From NCBI GenBank assembly GCA_910578425.1, contig CAJTQX010000041.1, positions 1 through 22,628 of the forward strand: DNA of 22,628 bases, written 5' to 3'. Origin of the DNA: an uncultured Anaerotignum sp. (GTDB lineage Bacteria; Bacillota; Clostridia; Lachnospirales; Anaerotignaceae). The stretch's first letter is position 1. Each line of letters begins with the position of its first letter. The notes under the pieces were generated by a model. It was not told the origin of the DNA. It saw only the letters and a program-made list of their open reading frames with translations, and did no database searches. Below are positions 12,892 through 21,315 of the stretch, piece after piece. Both the position numbers and the translations under genes were made by a program.

Positions 12892-14115
12892 TTGTTTCTG
12901 GCATTGTGGTATTATTTGCGCGGATATGTTATGATAAAGGCAAAGGGCTTTTCCACCGAACGCTTCATGAACATGGCAGCGTACCGCGGCGTCTATCTCT
13001 GGGACGTTGCGCAGGATGGTGCGGGCATGACTATGAACGCCCCTCGTGGCAGCCTCCCGCTTTTACAGGCCTGTGCAGAAAAAACAGGTTGTACGCTCCA
13101 GGTCATTCGCTGGGGCGGTCTGCCTGCGTCTCTGCGGCGGTTCCGCGGAAGGCAGGCACTGGCAGCGGGCATGCTGCTGTTTGCCGCAGGGCTTTATGCC
13201 CTTTCTTCCTTCATCTGGGTAGTCAACGTGGAGGGCAACGAACGTCTTTCCAGCGAAGAAATTTTGGATTCCTGCCGCGATATGGGCCTGCACCCCGGCA
13301 CATGGAAAAAGGGGCTGGATTTGAACGCAGTAACAAACGCCCTGCTCGAAAGCTTCCCCGATATCTCCTGGGCAAGTGTCAGCCTGAAGGGCACAGACGC
13401 TACCATTCGCCTTGCCGAAACCATCGAAAAGGCGGAAATTGTAGATAAAGCAACTCCCTGCGATATTGTTGCCGCGCAGGACGGCGTGATACTCAAAATC
13501 ACAGCGGAACGCGGCACCCCGCTGGTTTCTGAGGGCGATGTCGTAAAAAAAGGCGATGTGCTGATTTCCTCCGAGGTCATAATCGGGCTGGAGGGCGAGG
13601 AGCAATACCCCGAATACGTTGCGGCAGAGGGCGCAGTAACCGCGCGCATCTGGCTCAGGCTGGCGGAGGATGCGCCGCTTGCCTACGAAGAAATCGTTTA
13701 TGACGGAGAGGTACAGGAAAACCACAGCCTTATCTTTGACAGCAGGGAACTGGATCTTCTCCATCCCAGCGAAAATCGCGAAGGCAAAGAATGGGAGAAA
13801 AAACCTCTCTGGGAACGCCCGCTTGCCCTCGGTGATTTTGAACTGCCGCTGAAATGGAAAAAGGAAAGCTGGCGCAGCTTTGCCCGCGTGCAGAAAACGC
13901 GCACGCCGGAGGAAGCAAAAGCTCTTCTGGAAGAAAATTTAAGAAAAAAGACAGAGAATTTATTGAGCGCGTACGGTACAATAGAAGATATAGAAATCCA
14001 TTACACAGAATACGCCGACAGCGTCCATGCCGAAGCGGAGGCTTCGCTTACCGAGCGTATCGAGGAAAAACAAACCACAGAAAAGGAACGGGAAACGGAG
14101 AATGGAACGATTTGA
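12892..14115 (+). CDS. yqfD: Sporulation protein YqfD
   Basis: A protein of about 407 residues. The N-terminal LFLALWYYLRGYVMIKAKGF and the RGVYLWDV stretch are typical of YqfD. One membrane helix lies at about residues 88-110, followed by a POTRA/FtsQ-like VEGNERLSSEEILDSCRDMGL segment. A C-terminal outer domain contains a GTPLVSEGDVVKKGDVLISS biotinyl-lipoyl-like turn. The last ~30 residues are a charged Glu/Lys-rich tail. In Bacillus it acts in sporulation under sigma-E. I chose the TTG at 12892, after AGGTGAGG, because the family keeps the LW-YLRGYV start; the first ATG (12931) would cut it off, and GTG 12883 is an alternative. The end overlaps phoH by 14 bases. Confidence 0.9.
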   Translation: MFLALWYYLRGYVMIKAKGFSTERFMNMAAYRGVYLWDVAQDGAGMTMNAPRGSLPLLQACAEKTGCTLQVIRWGGLPASLRRFRGRQALAAGMLLFAAGLYALSSFIWVVNVEGNERLSSEEILDSCRDMGLHPGTWKKGLDLNAVTNALLESFPDISWASVSLKGTDATIRLAETIEKAEIVDKATPCDIVAAQDGVILKITAERGTPLVSEGDVVKKGDVLISSEVIIGLEGEEQYPEYVAAEGAVTARIWLRLAEDAPLAYEEIVYDGEVQENHSLIFDSRELDLLHPSENREGKEWEKKPLWERPLALGDFELPLKWKKESWRSFARVQKTRTPEEAKALLEENLRKKTENLLSAYGTIEDIEIHYTEYADSVHAEAEASLTERIEEKQTTEKERETENGTI

Positions 14116-15118
14116 AAAAACTTTGCAGTTGGATAACAGCGTGATACTGCCGGTTTTCGGGCAGTTCGACGCGAATATCAGGCAGGTGGAACGCGCCTGC
14201 GGCGTGCAGATTGTCAATCGGGGCGATGATGTGAAGATTGTCGGGGCAGAGCGCGGCGTCCGCAAAGCGTGGAACGTTGTCAGCTCCCTTGCCGCGCTGG
14301 CAGCGAAGGGCGAAGAGATTACCGAGCAGAATCTGAATTATTTCCTTGCCTCTGCGGAGGAGGCGGATTTGAAGGAGCTGGAAAAGGTGTATGACGATCT
14401 GATCTGCGTAACAGCAAACGGCAGGCACCTGAAGCCCAAAACGCTGGGACAGAAAAAATACGTAGACCTCATGAAGAAGGATACAGTCGTTTTCGGCATC
14501 GGTCCGGCCGGCACAGGCAAAACCTACCTTGCTATGGCAATGGCAATTACAGCGTTTAAGAACAACGAAGTCAGCCGTATCATACTCACCCGCCCCGCCA
14601 TTGAAGCCGGGGAAAAGCTGGGCTTTCTGCCGGGTGACCTGCAGCAGAAGGTAGATCCCTACCTGCGCCCGCTTTATGACGCGCTCTATGAAATCATGGG
14701 CGCGGAGAACTTCATGAAAAATATGGAAAAAGGGCTGATAGAAGTCGCGCCGCTGGCATACATGCGCGGGCGCACGCTGGATAACGCCTTTATCGTGCTG
14801 GACGAAGCGCAGAACACCACGCCGGAGCAGATGAAAATGTTCCTGACGCGCATCGGCTTTGGTGCAAAAGCAGTCATCACAGGCGACGTCACGCAGATCG
14901 ACCTGGCGGAGGGCAAACGCTCCGGCCTGATGGAAGCAACAAGGATTCTTTCCGGCATAGAAGGCATCGGCATGATTACCCTGACGAATAAAGACGTTGT
15001 GCGCCACCCGCTGGTACAGAAGATCATACTTGCCTACGAAAAAGCGGAGAAAAAGGACACGCGGGAAAAAGGAAAGCGGGGCGAACGCAATGGCAGGAAA
15101 GACAGGAGGCACCACTAA
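14102..15118 (+). CDS. phoH: PhoH-like ATPase
   Basis: A 338-residue protein of the PhoH/PhoL family. An N-terminal KH-like region (about 15-60, GVQIVNRGDDVKIVG) precedes a P-loop ATPase domain with Walker A GPAGTGKT (134-141) and Walker B VLDEAQN (D234, E235). TRP and GDVTQIDL are conserved sensor segments. Cytosolic; linked to RNA metabolism and usually encoded next to ybeY, as here. A basic tail (KKDTREKGKRGERNGRKDRRHH) overlaps the start of pgpH by 29 bases. The ATG follows AACGGAG inside the end of yqfD, so translation is coupled. Confidence 0.96.
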   Translation: MERFEKTLQLDNSVILPVFGQFDANIRQVERACGVQIVNRGDDVKIVGAERGVRKAWNVVSSLAALAAKGEEITEQNLNYFLASAEEADLKELEKVYDDLICVTANGRHLKPKTLGQKKYVDLMKKDTVVFGIGPAGTGKTYLAMAMAITAFKNNEVSRIILTRPAIEAGEKLGFLPGDLQQKVDPYLRPLYDALYEIMGAENFMKNMEKGLIEVAPLAYMRGRTLDNAFIVLDEAQNTTPEQMKMFLTRIGFGAKAVITGDVTQIDLAEGKRSGLMEATRILSGIEGIGMITLTNKDVVRHPLVQKIILAYEKAEKKDTREKGKRGERNGRKDRRHH

Positions 15119-17213
15119 ACGGCGTCCGGGACACTGGACACTGCTGGTAATCGCTTTCCTTGTGACGGCATTCTGCATCGGGACAGGCTCCTACGTGCAG
15201 GAACAGGAAACCATTCAGGTCGGCGCAGTGGCGGAAAAGCGGTATATTGCCGCAAAGGACGCTGTGGACGAAGTTATTACAAACCGGTTGAAGGACGCGG
15301 CGGCGGACAGCGTAGGTCCGATATACAAAAACGACCTGATCGCGGAAGAAAACAGCCGCACACAGGTCAACGAGGTTTTCCAGGAACTGAACAGCATTCT
15401 TTCCTCGCTTGCTGAGGACGAAAGCTTTTACGAACGCGTGCAGGAGGCCCCCATGAAGCTGCCCGTTGTATTGAGCGCGAGGCAGCTTGCGGCGTATGAA
15501 AGCATGGGGCGGGCACAGCGGCTGCTGTTCGCGGAAGACTGTATTGCCGCAATGAATCAGGTCTACGGCGCAGGTGTGACGGCGGACATGCTTTCCAAAG
15601 GACGCGAACAGGCGCAGGCGGCGTTTGCAGAAACGGAATGGAGCAGCGAGCTGAAAGAGATGGCAAGCCTCATTCTTTCCGCTGCGATCAAGCCAAACCT
15701 TGTGCCGGATGAGGACGCAATGGAAGCCGCAAGGGAGGCCAAGCGCGCCGAAGTGGAAAACGTGATGATACGCAAAAACCAGAAAATCGTAGACGAAGGC
15801 GAAATCATCACACAGGAAATATATGACAGGCTGCAAAGCCTTGGGCTGATCCATTCAGCGGATTACCAGAACAGCGCGCTTCCGCTTTTGGGGAGCCTGC
15901 TGATGGTAACACTGCTGTTCGTGGGTGTAATCTTCTATTTCCTCTGGGGGCATGGCAGAAAAACTCTGCGCGGAAACGAGCGGTGTATGCTGTTCACCAT
16001 CTATACCGGCATGGTAATCCTCCTGCGGGCAATGGCAAATATACAGTATTTCACACTGATACCGCTGGGGCTTTTTGCCATGCTGGCAGGGCTTTTGATC
16101 GGGCGGAATATCGCGCTTGTGATGAACTGCGCGTTCTGCATCGTTGGCTGTTTCATATTCAATGGGGACGTGGAATTTCTTATGTATTCCCTGTTGGTCG
16201 GCACGCTGGGCGCGCTGCTGATACAGAAAACAGAACGGCGCAGCCATATGGTACCGGTGGCATTGGCAATGGGCGCGGTCAGCTTTTTTTCCATGCTGGG
16301 CACAGGGCTGTTCTTTGAAAACGGCTATTCCGCAGAGCTTCTGCTCAAAAGCGGTTTCGGCGGGCTGATGGGGCTGGTTTCCGTTATCATTGCCGTAGGG
16401 AGCCTGCCCTTCTGGGAAGCAGCGTTCGAGGCAAACACGCCCCTGCGCCTGCTGGAGCTGACGAATCCTAATAATGAGCTTCTGCGGCGGCTGATGATCG
16501 AAGCACCGGGAACGTACCACCACAGCCTGATCGTGGCAAACCTTGCAGAAACAGCAGCCTATGAAATCGGGGCAAATACCGCGCTGGCAAGGGCCGGCGC
16601 GTATTACCATGATATTGGCAAGCTGAAAGACCCCCGCTTTTTCTCGGAAAACCAGACCGGCTACAACCCGCATGACGATCTCCCGCCGGAGGACAGCGCG
16701 CGCATCATCATTCAGCATGCAAGGGAAGGGCTTGAGATGGGACAGGCTTACGGGCTGCCCCGCACAATACTGGACATCATCCGCCAGCATCATGGGACAA
16801 GCCTTGTCAAGTATTTTTATTTCAAAGCATTAAAAGCCGAGGGCGCGGACCATGTGCGGGAAGAGGATTTCCGCTATGACGGGCCCGTCCCCTCCTTCCG
16901 GGAATCTGCTGTTGTTATGCTGGCGGATACCATTGAGGCGGCAGTGCGCTCCATGCTGGGCAGCGGAAAAACGCTTGCCGAAGCGGAGGAGGCCGTAAAA
17001 GGGCTGATGAAGGACAAGCTGGACGATGGACAGCTGAACAACAGCGGGCTGGCAATACACGAACTGGAAATCATACGGGGGGCGTTTTTGAAGGTGTTCC
17101 ACGGCATGTACCACGAACGGGTCGCCTACCCGAAGAAGGAAGAAATTGAGGCGGCGGCAAAAAAAGAAAATGTTGGAGAAAAAGGAGAAACGGAACGTGA
17201 CAATATGGATTGA
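15090..17213 (+). CDS. pgpH: 7TM-HD cyclic-di-AMP phosphodiesterase PgpH
   Basis: A 707-residue membrane protein of the 7TMR-HD family. One N-terminal helix (about 16-35) is followed by an extracellular domain of about 230 residues, then a block of seven hydrophobic helices (about 265-460) and a cytosolic HD hydrolase domain. The metal-binding motifs HHS (477-479) and YHDIGK (H507, D508) are visible, with later QHH and DTIEA segments. PgpH proteins hydrolyse c-di-AMP to pApA and so help control turgor and cell-wall stress signalling. Start: ATG 15090 in the phoH tail. The gene ends in a Lys/Glu-rich tail overlapping ybeY. The order phoH-pgpH-ybeY is standard in Firmicutes. Confidence 0.95.
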   Translation: MAGKTGGTTKRRPGHWTLLVIAFLVTAFCIGTGSYVQEQETIQVGAVAEKRYIAAKDAVDEVITNRLKDAAADSVGPIYKNDLIAEENSRTQVNEVFQELNSILSSLAEDESFYERVQEAPMKLPVVLSARQLAAYESMGRAQRLLFAEDCIAAMNQVYGAGVTADMLSKGREQAQAAFAETEWSSELKEMASLILSAAIKPNLVPDEDAMEAAREAKRAEVENVMIRKNQKIVDEGEIITQEIYDRLQSLGLIHSADYQNSALPLLGSLLMVTLLFVGVIFYFLWGHGRKTLRGNERCMLFTIYTGMVILLRAMANIQYFTLIPLGLFAMLAGLLIGRNIALVMNCAFCIVGCFIFNGDVEFLMYSLLVGTLGALLIQKTERRSHMVPVALAMGAVSFFSMLGTGLFFENGYSAELLLKSGFGGLMGLVSVIIAVGSLPFWEAAFEANTPLRLLELTNPNNELLRRLMIEAPGTYHHSLIVANLAETAAYEIGANTALARAGAYYHDIGKLKDPRFFSENQTGYNPHDDLPPEDSARIIIQHAREGLEMGQAYGLPRTILDIIRQHHGTSLVKYFYFKALKAEGADHVREEDFRYDGPVPSFRESAVVMLADTIEAAVRSMLGSGKTLAEAEEAVKGLMKDKLDDGQLNNSGLAIHELEIIRGAFLKVFHGMYHERVAYPKKEEIEAAAKKENVGEKGETERDNMD

Positions 17214-17667
17214 CAACCGGACGGGAGAGGTATTCCCGCCGGAACTGGAAGAAGCGGTGAAAAAAGCCGCGGAACAGGCTTTGCGCTATGAAAGCTTTGA
17301 AACGCCTTGCGAAATCAGCGTTTCTATTGTAGATAATGCAGAAATCCGCCAAATCAACAGGCAGTTCCGGGAAATCGACCATGCAACAGATGTGCTCAGT
17401 TTTCCCCTGCTGACCTTTGCGGAGGGCGAAAAACCCGACAAAAACGAAAACGGCGAAATCCTGCTGGGGGACATCATCATTTCTCTGGAACGCGCAAAAG
17501 AACAGGCGGCAGAATACGGCCATTCCCTCCGGCGGGAAATTGCGTTCCTGACGGCACACAGTATGCTGCACCTTTTGGGATACGACCACATGGAACCGGA
17601 GGAAGAAGCGGAAATGTTCCGGCGGCAGAGGGAAATACTGCTTTTGGCAGGTTTTCCGCGGGAATGA
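17197..17667 (+). CDS. ybeY: Endoribonuclease / rRNA maturation factor YbeY
   Basis: A 156-residue metal-dependent endoribonuclease. It acts in 16S rRNA 3'-end maturation and ribosome quality control in the cytosol. The zinc motif HSMLHLLGYDH has His at 121, 125 and 131. The family segments INRQFREIDHATDVLSFP and LLGDIIIS are present. The GTG at 17197 is chosen as start: AAGGAG lies 9 bases upstream, and the protein then begins MTIWIDNRTG as in homologues. It overlaps pgpH by 17 bases and is followed by cdd. The dgkA gene often found between ybeY and cdd is absent. Confidence 0.96.
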   Translation: MTIWIDNRTGEVFPPELEEAVKKAAEQALRYESFETPCEISVSIVDNAEIRQINRQFREIDHATDVLSFPLLTFAEGEKPDKNENGEILLGDIIISLERAKEQAAEYGHSLRREIAFLTAHSMLHLLGYDHMEPEEEAEMFRRQREILLLAGFPRE

Positions 17668-17681
17668 AAGGGGTGCGAAAT

Positions 17682-18104
17682 ATGGCTGAAAATTTGGCTG
17701 GAAAAACGGAAATTACAGATATGGAACTGATGGCAAAGGCAAAGGAAGCGATGGCACAGGCGTATGCGCCCTATTCTAAATTCCAGGTAGGCGCGGCACT
17801 GCTGGCAGAGGACGGACAGGTGTTTTTAGGGTGCAACGTGGAAAACGCCAGCTATGGCGGAACAATCTGCGCAGAACGAACGGCTGTAGTAAAAGCCGTT
17901 TCGGAGGGCGTGCGGGCGTTCCGAAAAATTGCCATTGCGGCCAGCAGCGGGGAATATGCATCTCCCTGCGGCATCTGCCGACAGGTGCTGTATGAATTTA
18001 TGCCGGACGGAGTGGTACTGCTGGACAGCGACACAGAAGGCATGAAGGCTTTTTCTGTGCGGGAACTGCTCCCGTTCGGCTTTGGCCCTGATGATTTGAG
18101 ATAA
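17682..18104 (+). CDS. cdd: Cytidine deaminase
   Basis: A 140-residue homotetramer-type cytidine deaminase that converts cytidine and deoxycytidine to uridine and deoxyuridine in pyrimidine salvage. The zinc and catalytic motifs are CAE (63-65) and PCGIC (95-99); APYSKFQVGAAL and NVENASYGG are the substrate-binding segments. The length is normal. The ATG at 17682 is preferred because AAAGGGGTG precedes it; an in-frame ATG at 17664 overlapping the ybeY stop has no such site. The N-terminus MAENLAGKTEITD is slightly longer than usual. Followed by a structured repeat that may terminate transcription. Confidence 0.96.
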   Translation: MAENLAGKTEITDMELMAKAKEAMAQAYAPYSKFQVGAALLAEDGQVFLGCNVENASYGGTICAERTAVVKAVSEGVRAFRKIAIAASSGEYASPCGICRQVLYEFMPDGVVLLDSDTEGMKAFSVRELLPFGFGPDDLR

Positions 18105-18113
18105 AAAAAGACC

Positions 18114-18197
18114 TTGGGGGCTTTGCCCCCAATCCCCCCATCCGCTTTCTTTCGGAGAAAGCGGGGCAAAGGATTTTTATTGCGGGAAACTTCGTTT
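18114..18197 (+). repeat. Structured repeat, GGGGCTTTGCCCC family, copy 1
   Basis: Hairpin 1 is TTGGGGGC-TTT-GCCCCCAA (18114-18132). Hairpin 2 is CCGCTTTCT/AGAAAGCGG (18142-18164). A third, weaker stem follows at GGGAAAC/GTTTTCC. The same order of elements with different stem bases occurs at 19703-19779. The first hairpin lies right after cdd and may act as terminator. Confidence 0.6.
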
Positions 18198-18230
18198 TCC
18201 AAGGCAGAAAGTTCATGGAAAATATAAATT

Positions 18231-18257
18231 TTGAGTCCCTGCTCTGCTCCATATAGT
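18231..18257 (+). promoter_or_regulatory. Weak sigma-A-like promoter before the paralogue pair
   Basis: TTGAGT (18231-18236) and TATAGT (18252-18257) with a short 15-base spacer, 39 bases before the ATG at 18296. Weak but the best candidate in the gap. Confidence 0.3.
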
Positions 18258-18295
18258 GAAAAAGCGGAAAAGGTCTTTATAAAAGGAGGAACAGC

Positions 18296-18643
18296 ATGGA
18301 AGTATTAGAGATGCGGGTGACGCTTGCCCCGTCAGAAGCGGCGGAGGTCGTAAGGGATAAGCTGGCAGACGGCATTGTCAGCGCAGAACTTCTGGATTCC
18401 TACAGCAGACATACAACGGACGGAAAAGAGGTCGTTGTCCGGCTGTTTGAGCGGTATTATATGCGCTCCTCTAACCGCGCGACGCTGACGTTGGTTGCGG
18501 ACAACCTCGATGGTGACGGCACAACACGTGTACGGTTATCCGCGGGCGGCGGCGGGAGCAGCCTTTTCTGGCGGTTCGACTGGGGCGCGGGCGAAAGCTT
18601 CGCGCAGGAGGCGGCAGGCGCGCTGAAAGCATACCAGGTGTAA
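18296..18643 (+). CDS. Small paralogue protein, copy 1 (DUF6054-like)
   Basis: A 115-residue soluble protein. It shares its plan with the next gene: V-LAPSEAAE near the start, ELLD-Y, (T/R)-(T/A)DGKE-V-RLFERYY-R--NRATLT, DNLDGDGTTRVR-SAGGGGSS and a C-terminal FDWGAGESFA. The RLFERYYMRSSNRATL and Gly-rich segments are the best conserved. I believe this corresponds to DUF6054, of unknown function, but recall this with limited certainty. The ATG has AAGGAGG upstream. There is no signal peptide or membrane helix. Located between cdd and udg, where many relatives have era directly, so the pair is an insertion in the conserved cluster. Confidence 0.75.
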   Translation: MEVLEMRVTLAPSEAAEVVRDKLADGIVSAELLDSYSRHTTDGKEVVVRLFERYYMRSSNRATLTLVADNLDGDGTTRVRLSAGGGGSSLFWRFDWGAGESFAQEAAGALKAYQV

Positions 18644-18693
18644 AAGCCTTGCGGGACCGTATTTGCGTCCCCGGCGTCTACAGGAGGAGAGCA

Positions 18694-19056
18694 ATGGGAA
18701 TAGAGATTTCAGAAGTATTGGAAATTCAGGTAACGCTCACGCCTTCGGAGGCGGCAGAAAAGGTAAAAGCCTGTCTTTCCGGCGGCCTGGGTGATACAGA
18801 GCTTTTAGATGATTATACGAAGCGGACAGCAGACGGAAAGGAAATTGTTATGCGCCTGTTCGAAAGGTATTATCTGCGCACCGCGAACCGCGCAACGCTG
18901 ACAATGCTTGCGGAAAATCTGGACGGCGACGGCACGACGCGCGTGCGCTTTTCCGCAGGCGGAGGCGGCGGCGGCATACTCATGCGGTTCGATTGGTGGG
19001 CAGGCACCAGCTTTGCAAAGGAGGCACAAAAAGCTTTGGAGGAATATCGTGTGTAA
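18694..19056 (+). CDS. Small paralogue protein, copy 2 (DUF6054-like)
   Basis: A 120-residue tandem paralogue of the previous gene, about 60% identical by eye. It shares SEAAE, ELLD-YTKRTADGKEIVMRLFERYY, NRATLTMLAENLDGDGTTRVRFSAGGGG and FDWWAGTSFAKEA. It begins MGIEISEVLEIQVTLTPSEAAE and has AGGAGG before the ATG at 18694; a longer in-frame start at 18649 has no site. It is 50 bases after copy 1, so one transcript is likely. Keeping both copies with the same core but different edges suggests related, not identical roles or a heteromer. Function unknown. Confidence 0.75.
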   Translation: MGIEISEVLEIQVTLTPSEAAEKVKACLSGGLGDTELLDDYTKRTADGKEIVMRLFERYYLRTANRATLTMLAENLDGDGTTRVRFSAGGGGGGILMRFDWWAGTSFAKEAQKALEEYRV

Positions 19057-19130
19057 AATGGCGAAGGAATGCCTTGGCGGCCTGTGGGAAGAACCTCCAG
19101 GGCTTTATCGTTTTTGAAAGAGGTGAAGAT

Positions 19131-19694
19131 ATGGCGGAGAAAAGCTGGGAAACATTAGAGGGCGCATGCTATTCCTGCCGGAAATGCAAGCTTTGGGAAC
19201 GTCGGACAAACGTTGTCATCGGCAAGGGAAGCCGAACGGCGGATATCCTGTTTATCGGCGAAGGCCCCGGCCAGCAGGAGGATTTGCAGGGCGTGCCGTT
19301 TGTCGGTCCGGCAGGTCAGCTGCTGGATAAAATGCTGGAAAGCGTCGGGCTTTCACTGGAAGATGCATACATCGCAAATATCGTGAAATGCCGCCCGCCC
19401 GGCAATCGTGACCCGCAGGAGGATGAAAAAGCCGCCTGCCTGAATTACCTGCGCTATCAGCTGATGCTGATACAGCCGAAGATTATCGTCTGCCTGGGGC
19501 GGATTGCGGCAACAACTGTCATTGATCCCGGCTTTAAGATCACCCGCCAGCGAGGGCAGTGGTTTGAGCGCAAGGGATACCATATGATCGCAACTTACCA
19601 CCCTTCCGCGCTCCTGCGGGACGAAACGAAAAAACGCCCCGCATGGGAGGACATGCAGGCGATACGCCGGAAATGGGACGAACTGAAAGGATAA
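19131..19694 (+). CDS. Type 4 (4Fe-4S) uracil-DNA glycosylase
   Basis: A 187-residue DNA repair enzyme that removes uracil from DNA. Motif 1 is GEGPGQQED (43-51), the catalytic loop of family 4; motif 3 is HPSALLR near the C-terminus. Iron-sulfur ligands are supplied by the Cys cluster C13/C16/C19, C87 (in KCRPPGNRDP) and C103. Only four are needed, so one of the N-terminal three is extra. The length is typical for the short family-4 type. The ATG has GAGGTG upstream. The gene follows the DUF6054-like pair by 74 bases and ends at a long structured repeat. Confidence 0.95.
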   Translation: MAEKSWETLEGACYSCRKCKLWERRTNVVIGKGSRTADILFIGEGPGQQEDLQGVPFVGPAGQLLDKMLESVGLSLEDAYIANIVKCRPPGNRDPQEDEKAACLNYLRYQLMLIQPKIIVCLGRIAATTVIDPGFKITRQRGQWFERKGYHMIATYHPSALLRDETKKRPAWEDMQAIRRKWDELKG

Positions 19695-19702
19695 AAAAAC
19701 GT

Positions 19703-19779
19703 GGGGCTTTGCCCCAAACCCCACCAACCCTTTGAAAAGGGTTGGATCCCAAACTTTATTTTGGGAAACCATGTTTCCC
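19703..19779 (+). repeat. Structured repeat, GGGGCTTTGCCCC family, copy 2
   Basis: Hairpin 1 is GGGGC-TTT-GCCCC (19703-19715). Hairpin 2 is CCAACCCTTT/AAAGGGTTGG (19724-19745). Two overlapping alternatives follow: TCCCAAA/TTTGGGA (19747-19766) and GGGAAAC/GTTTCCC (19763-19779). It matches copy 1 (18114) in layout, with changed but still paired stem 2. Confidence 0.65.
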
Positions 19780-19839
19780 GAAAGCGAGAGATTTGGAAAA
19801 AACAGATTGGCAAAATGAAATTCCCTGCCGGAAAAAGGG

Positions 19840-19885
19840 GCAAGGGACGACGTCCCTTGCGGAGGTTTGGAGGCGGAGCCTCCAA
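19840..19885 (+). repeat. Two perfect hairpins before the 19908 gene
   Basis: GCAAGGGACG/CGTCCCTTGC (19840-19860) and TTGGAGGC/GCCTCCAA (19867-19885). They continue the structured stretch after the glycosylase gene and end 7 bases before the AAAAAGGAGG ribosome site of the next gene. Confidence 0.6.
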
Positions 19886-19907
19886 GGTCTGAAAAAGGAG
19901 GATACAC

Positions 19908-20387
19908 ATGGAACAGCAGAAACTTGATGCACTAAAAGCGCGCTTTGCAGACGTAAAGCTCACGCCAAACGCCAGAACAATGGACGAAGTTGTGGACTAT
20001 ATCGAGAAAAACTGGGGCACGGAACGCGTCAAAATCCTTGAAAGCGAATATGTTGCACATTACAAAAACGCACTGGAATTCATGCAGCGCATGGGCAGGA
20101 GCACAGCGGGCGTGCAGGAGGAAATCCGCAGATACCGTCTGCCGAACAAAATCTGCGTTGTGCTGGGTATGCAGTCGGAATATATGACAGCCGAAAGCGG
20201 CCTCAAATACTATCAGGCTCTGACGCTCCTGAAAGGCCTGACACAGGAGGACATTGACACGAAAAACGACCGCTGGCTGCAATATGTACTTCTGCTTTCC
20301 ATGCAGCAGGACTGGGACGCAAAGGAAAAAGAATTCCTTGCGGAGCAGGAGGCGGCAAGAAAAGCTGCGGAGGAAGAACAGGCATGA
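19908..20387 (+). CDS. Unrecognised helical protein coupled to era
   Basis: A 159-residue soluble, charged and mostly helical protein, not recognised. Visible stretches are MDEVVDYIEKNWGTERVKILESEYVAHYKNALEFM, GVQEEIRRYRLPNKICVVLGMQSEYMTAESGLKYYQAL and a coiled-coil-like C-terminus, AKEKEFLAEQEAARKAAEEEQA. There is no signal or membrane segment. It has AAAAAGGAGG before the ATG, and its TGA overlaps the era ATG (ATGA), so the two are translationally coupled. The context with era hints at a ribosome- or RNA-related role, but nothing in the sequence confirms it. Confidence 0.8.
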   Translation: MEQQKLDALKARFADVKLTPNARTMDEVVDYIEKNWGTERVKILESEYVAHYKNALEFMQRMGRSTAGVQEEIRRYRLPNKICVVLGMQSEYMTAESGLKYYQALTLLKGLTQEDIDTKNDRWLQYVLLLSMQQDWDAKEKEFLAEQEAARKAAEEEQA

Positions 20388-21286
20388 AAAAATTTTATTC
20401 CGGTTTCGTTTCGCTGACAGGCAGGCCAAACGTAGGCAAATCCACACTGATGAACGGCCTGATTGGTGAAAAAATCGCAATCACCTCGCATAAGCCGCAG
20501 ACAACGCGCAACAAGATCACAAGCATACTGACGGAGGACGACTTTCAATGCGTATTCCTTGATACGCCTGGCATCCATAAGCCACGCCATAAGCTGGGTG
20601 AATACATGGTCCGCGCGGCGGAAAATACATTCAACGAAGTGGATTTGGTGCTGTTCCTCATCGAGCCGACAGAACAGCCGCATCCGCTTGATCTCTACGT
20701 CATCGAACGGCTGAAAAATGTAAAAACGCCTGTTATCCTCGTGATAAACAAAATCGACACCATAGAACGCGAAAAGCTCCTTGCCGTTATCAACACATAC
20801 AGCAAGCTGTACGATTTTGCGGAAGTCCTGCCGATTTCCGCCATAAAATCCATAAATCTGGACGAGCTAATAGCCGTAATACGCAAATACCTGCCGGAAG
20901 GGCCGCAGTATTTCCCCGGGGATATGGTAACGGACCAGCCGGAACGCCAGATTGCGGCGGAAATCATACGGGAAAAGGCTTTGTACCTGTTGCAGGATGA
21001 AATCCCGCATGGTATCGCGGTAGAAATTACCGGCATGAAAAAACGTGCCGATAAAAACATGGTCGATGTGGATGCGACCATTTATTGTGAACGTGATTCG
21101 CATAAGGGCATCATCATCGGGAAACAGGGCGCGATGCTCAAACGCATCGGCGCGACTGCCCGGCATGATATGGAGCGTTTGCTCGGCTCTCAGATTTACC
21201 TCCAGCTTTGGGTAAAGGTCAAAAAAGATTGGCGGGACAGCGATTTTCTGCTGAAAAATTTCGGGTATGATAAACGGAACGTGTAA
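20384..21286 (+). CDS. era: GTPase Era
   Basis: A 300-residue Ras-like GTPase that binds the 3' end of 16S rRNA during 30S assembly. G1 GRPNVGKST (13-21), G2 region TTRNKI, G3 DTPG (60-63), G4 NKID (122-125) and the G5 SAIK segment are in order. A C-terminal KH domain carries GKQG (246-249) in GIIIGKQGAMLKRIG. Length and motifs are standard. It overlaps the preceding gene by ATGA. The downstream order era-yqzL-recO is typical of Firmicutes. A gap of 232 bases follows, holding only one doubtful short frame. Confidence 0.98.
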   Translation: MKKFYSGFVSLTGRPNVGKSTLMNGLIGEKIAITSHKPQTTRNKITSILTEDDFQCVFLDTPGIHKPRHKLGEYMVRAAENTFNEVDLVLFLIEPTEQPHPLDLYVIERLKNVKTPVILVINKIDTIEREKLLAVINTYSKLYDFAEVLPISAIKSINLDELIAVIRKYLPEGPQYFPGDMVTDQPERQIAAEIIREKALYLLQDEIPHGIAVEITGMKKRADKNMVDVDATIYCERDSHKGIIIGKQGAMLKRIGATARHDMERLLGSQIYLQLWVKVKKDWRDSDFLLKNFGYDKRNV

Positions 21287-21315
21287 GTTTTCAGTGAAAT
21301 GGAGGAAGCATTGCG

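Noticed and set aside
13063..16793. Long minus-strand frames opposite yqfD, phoH and pgpH
   Set aside because: Antisense shadows of strongly recognised genes; Cys/His/Arg-rich composition typical of reverse frames.
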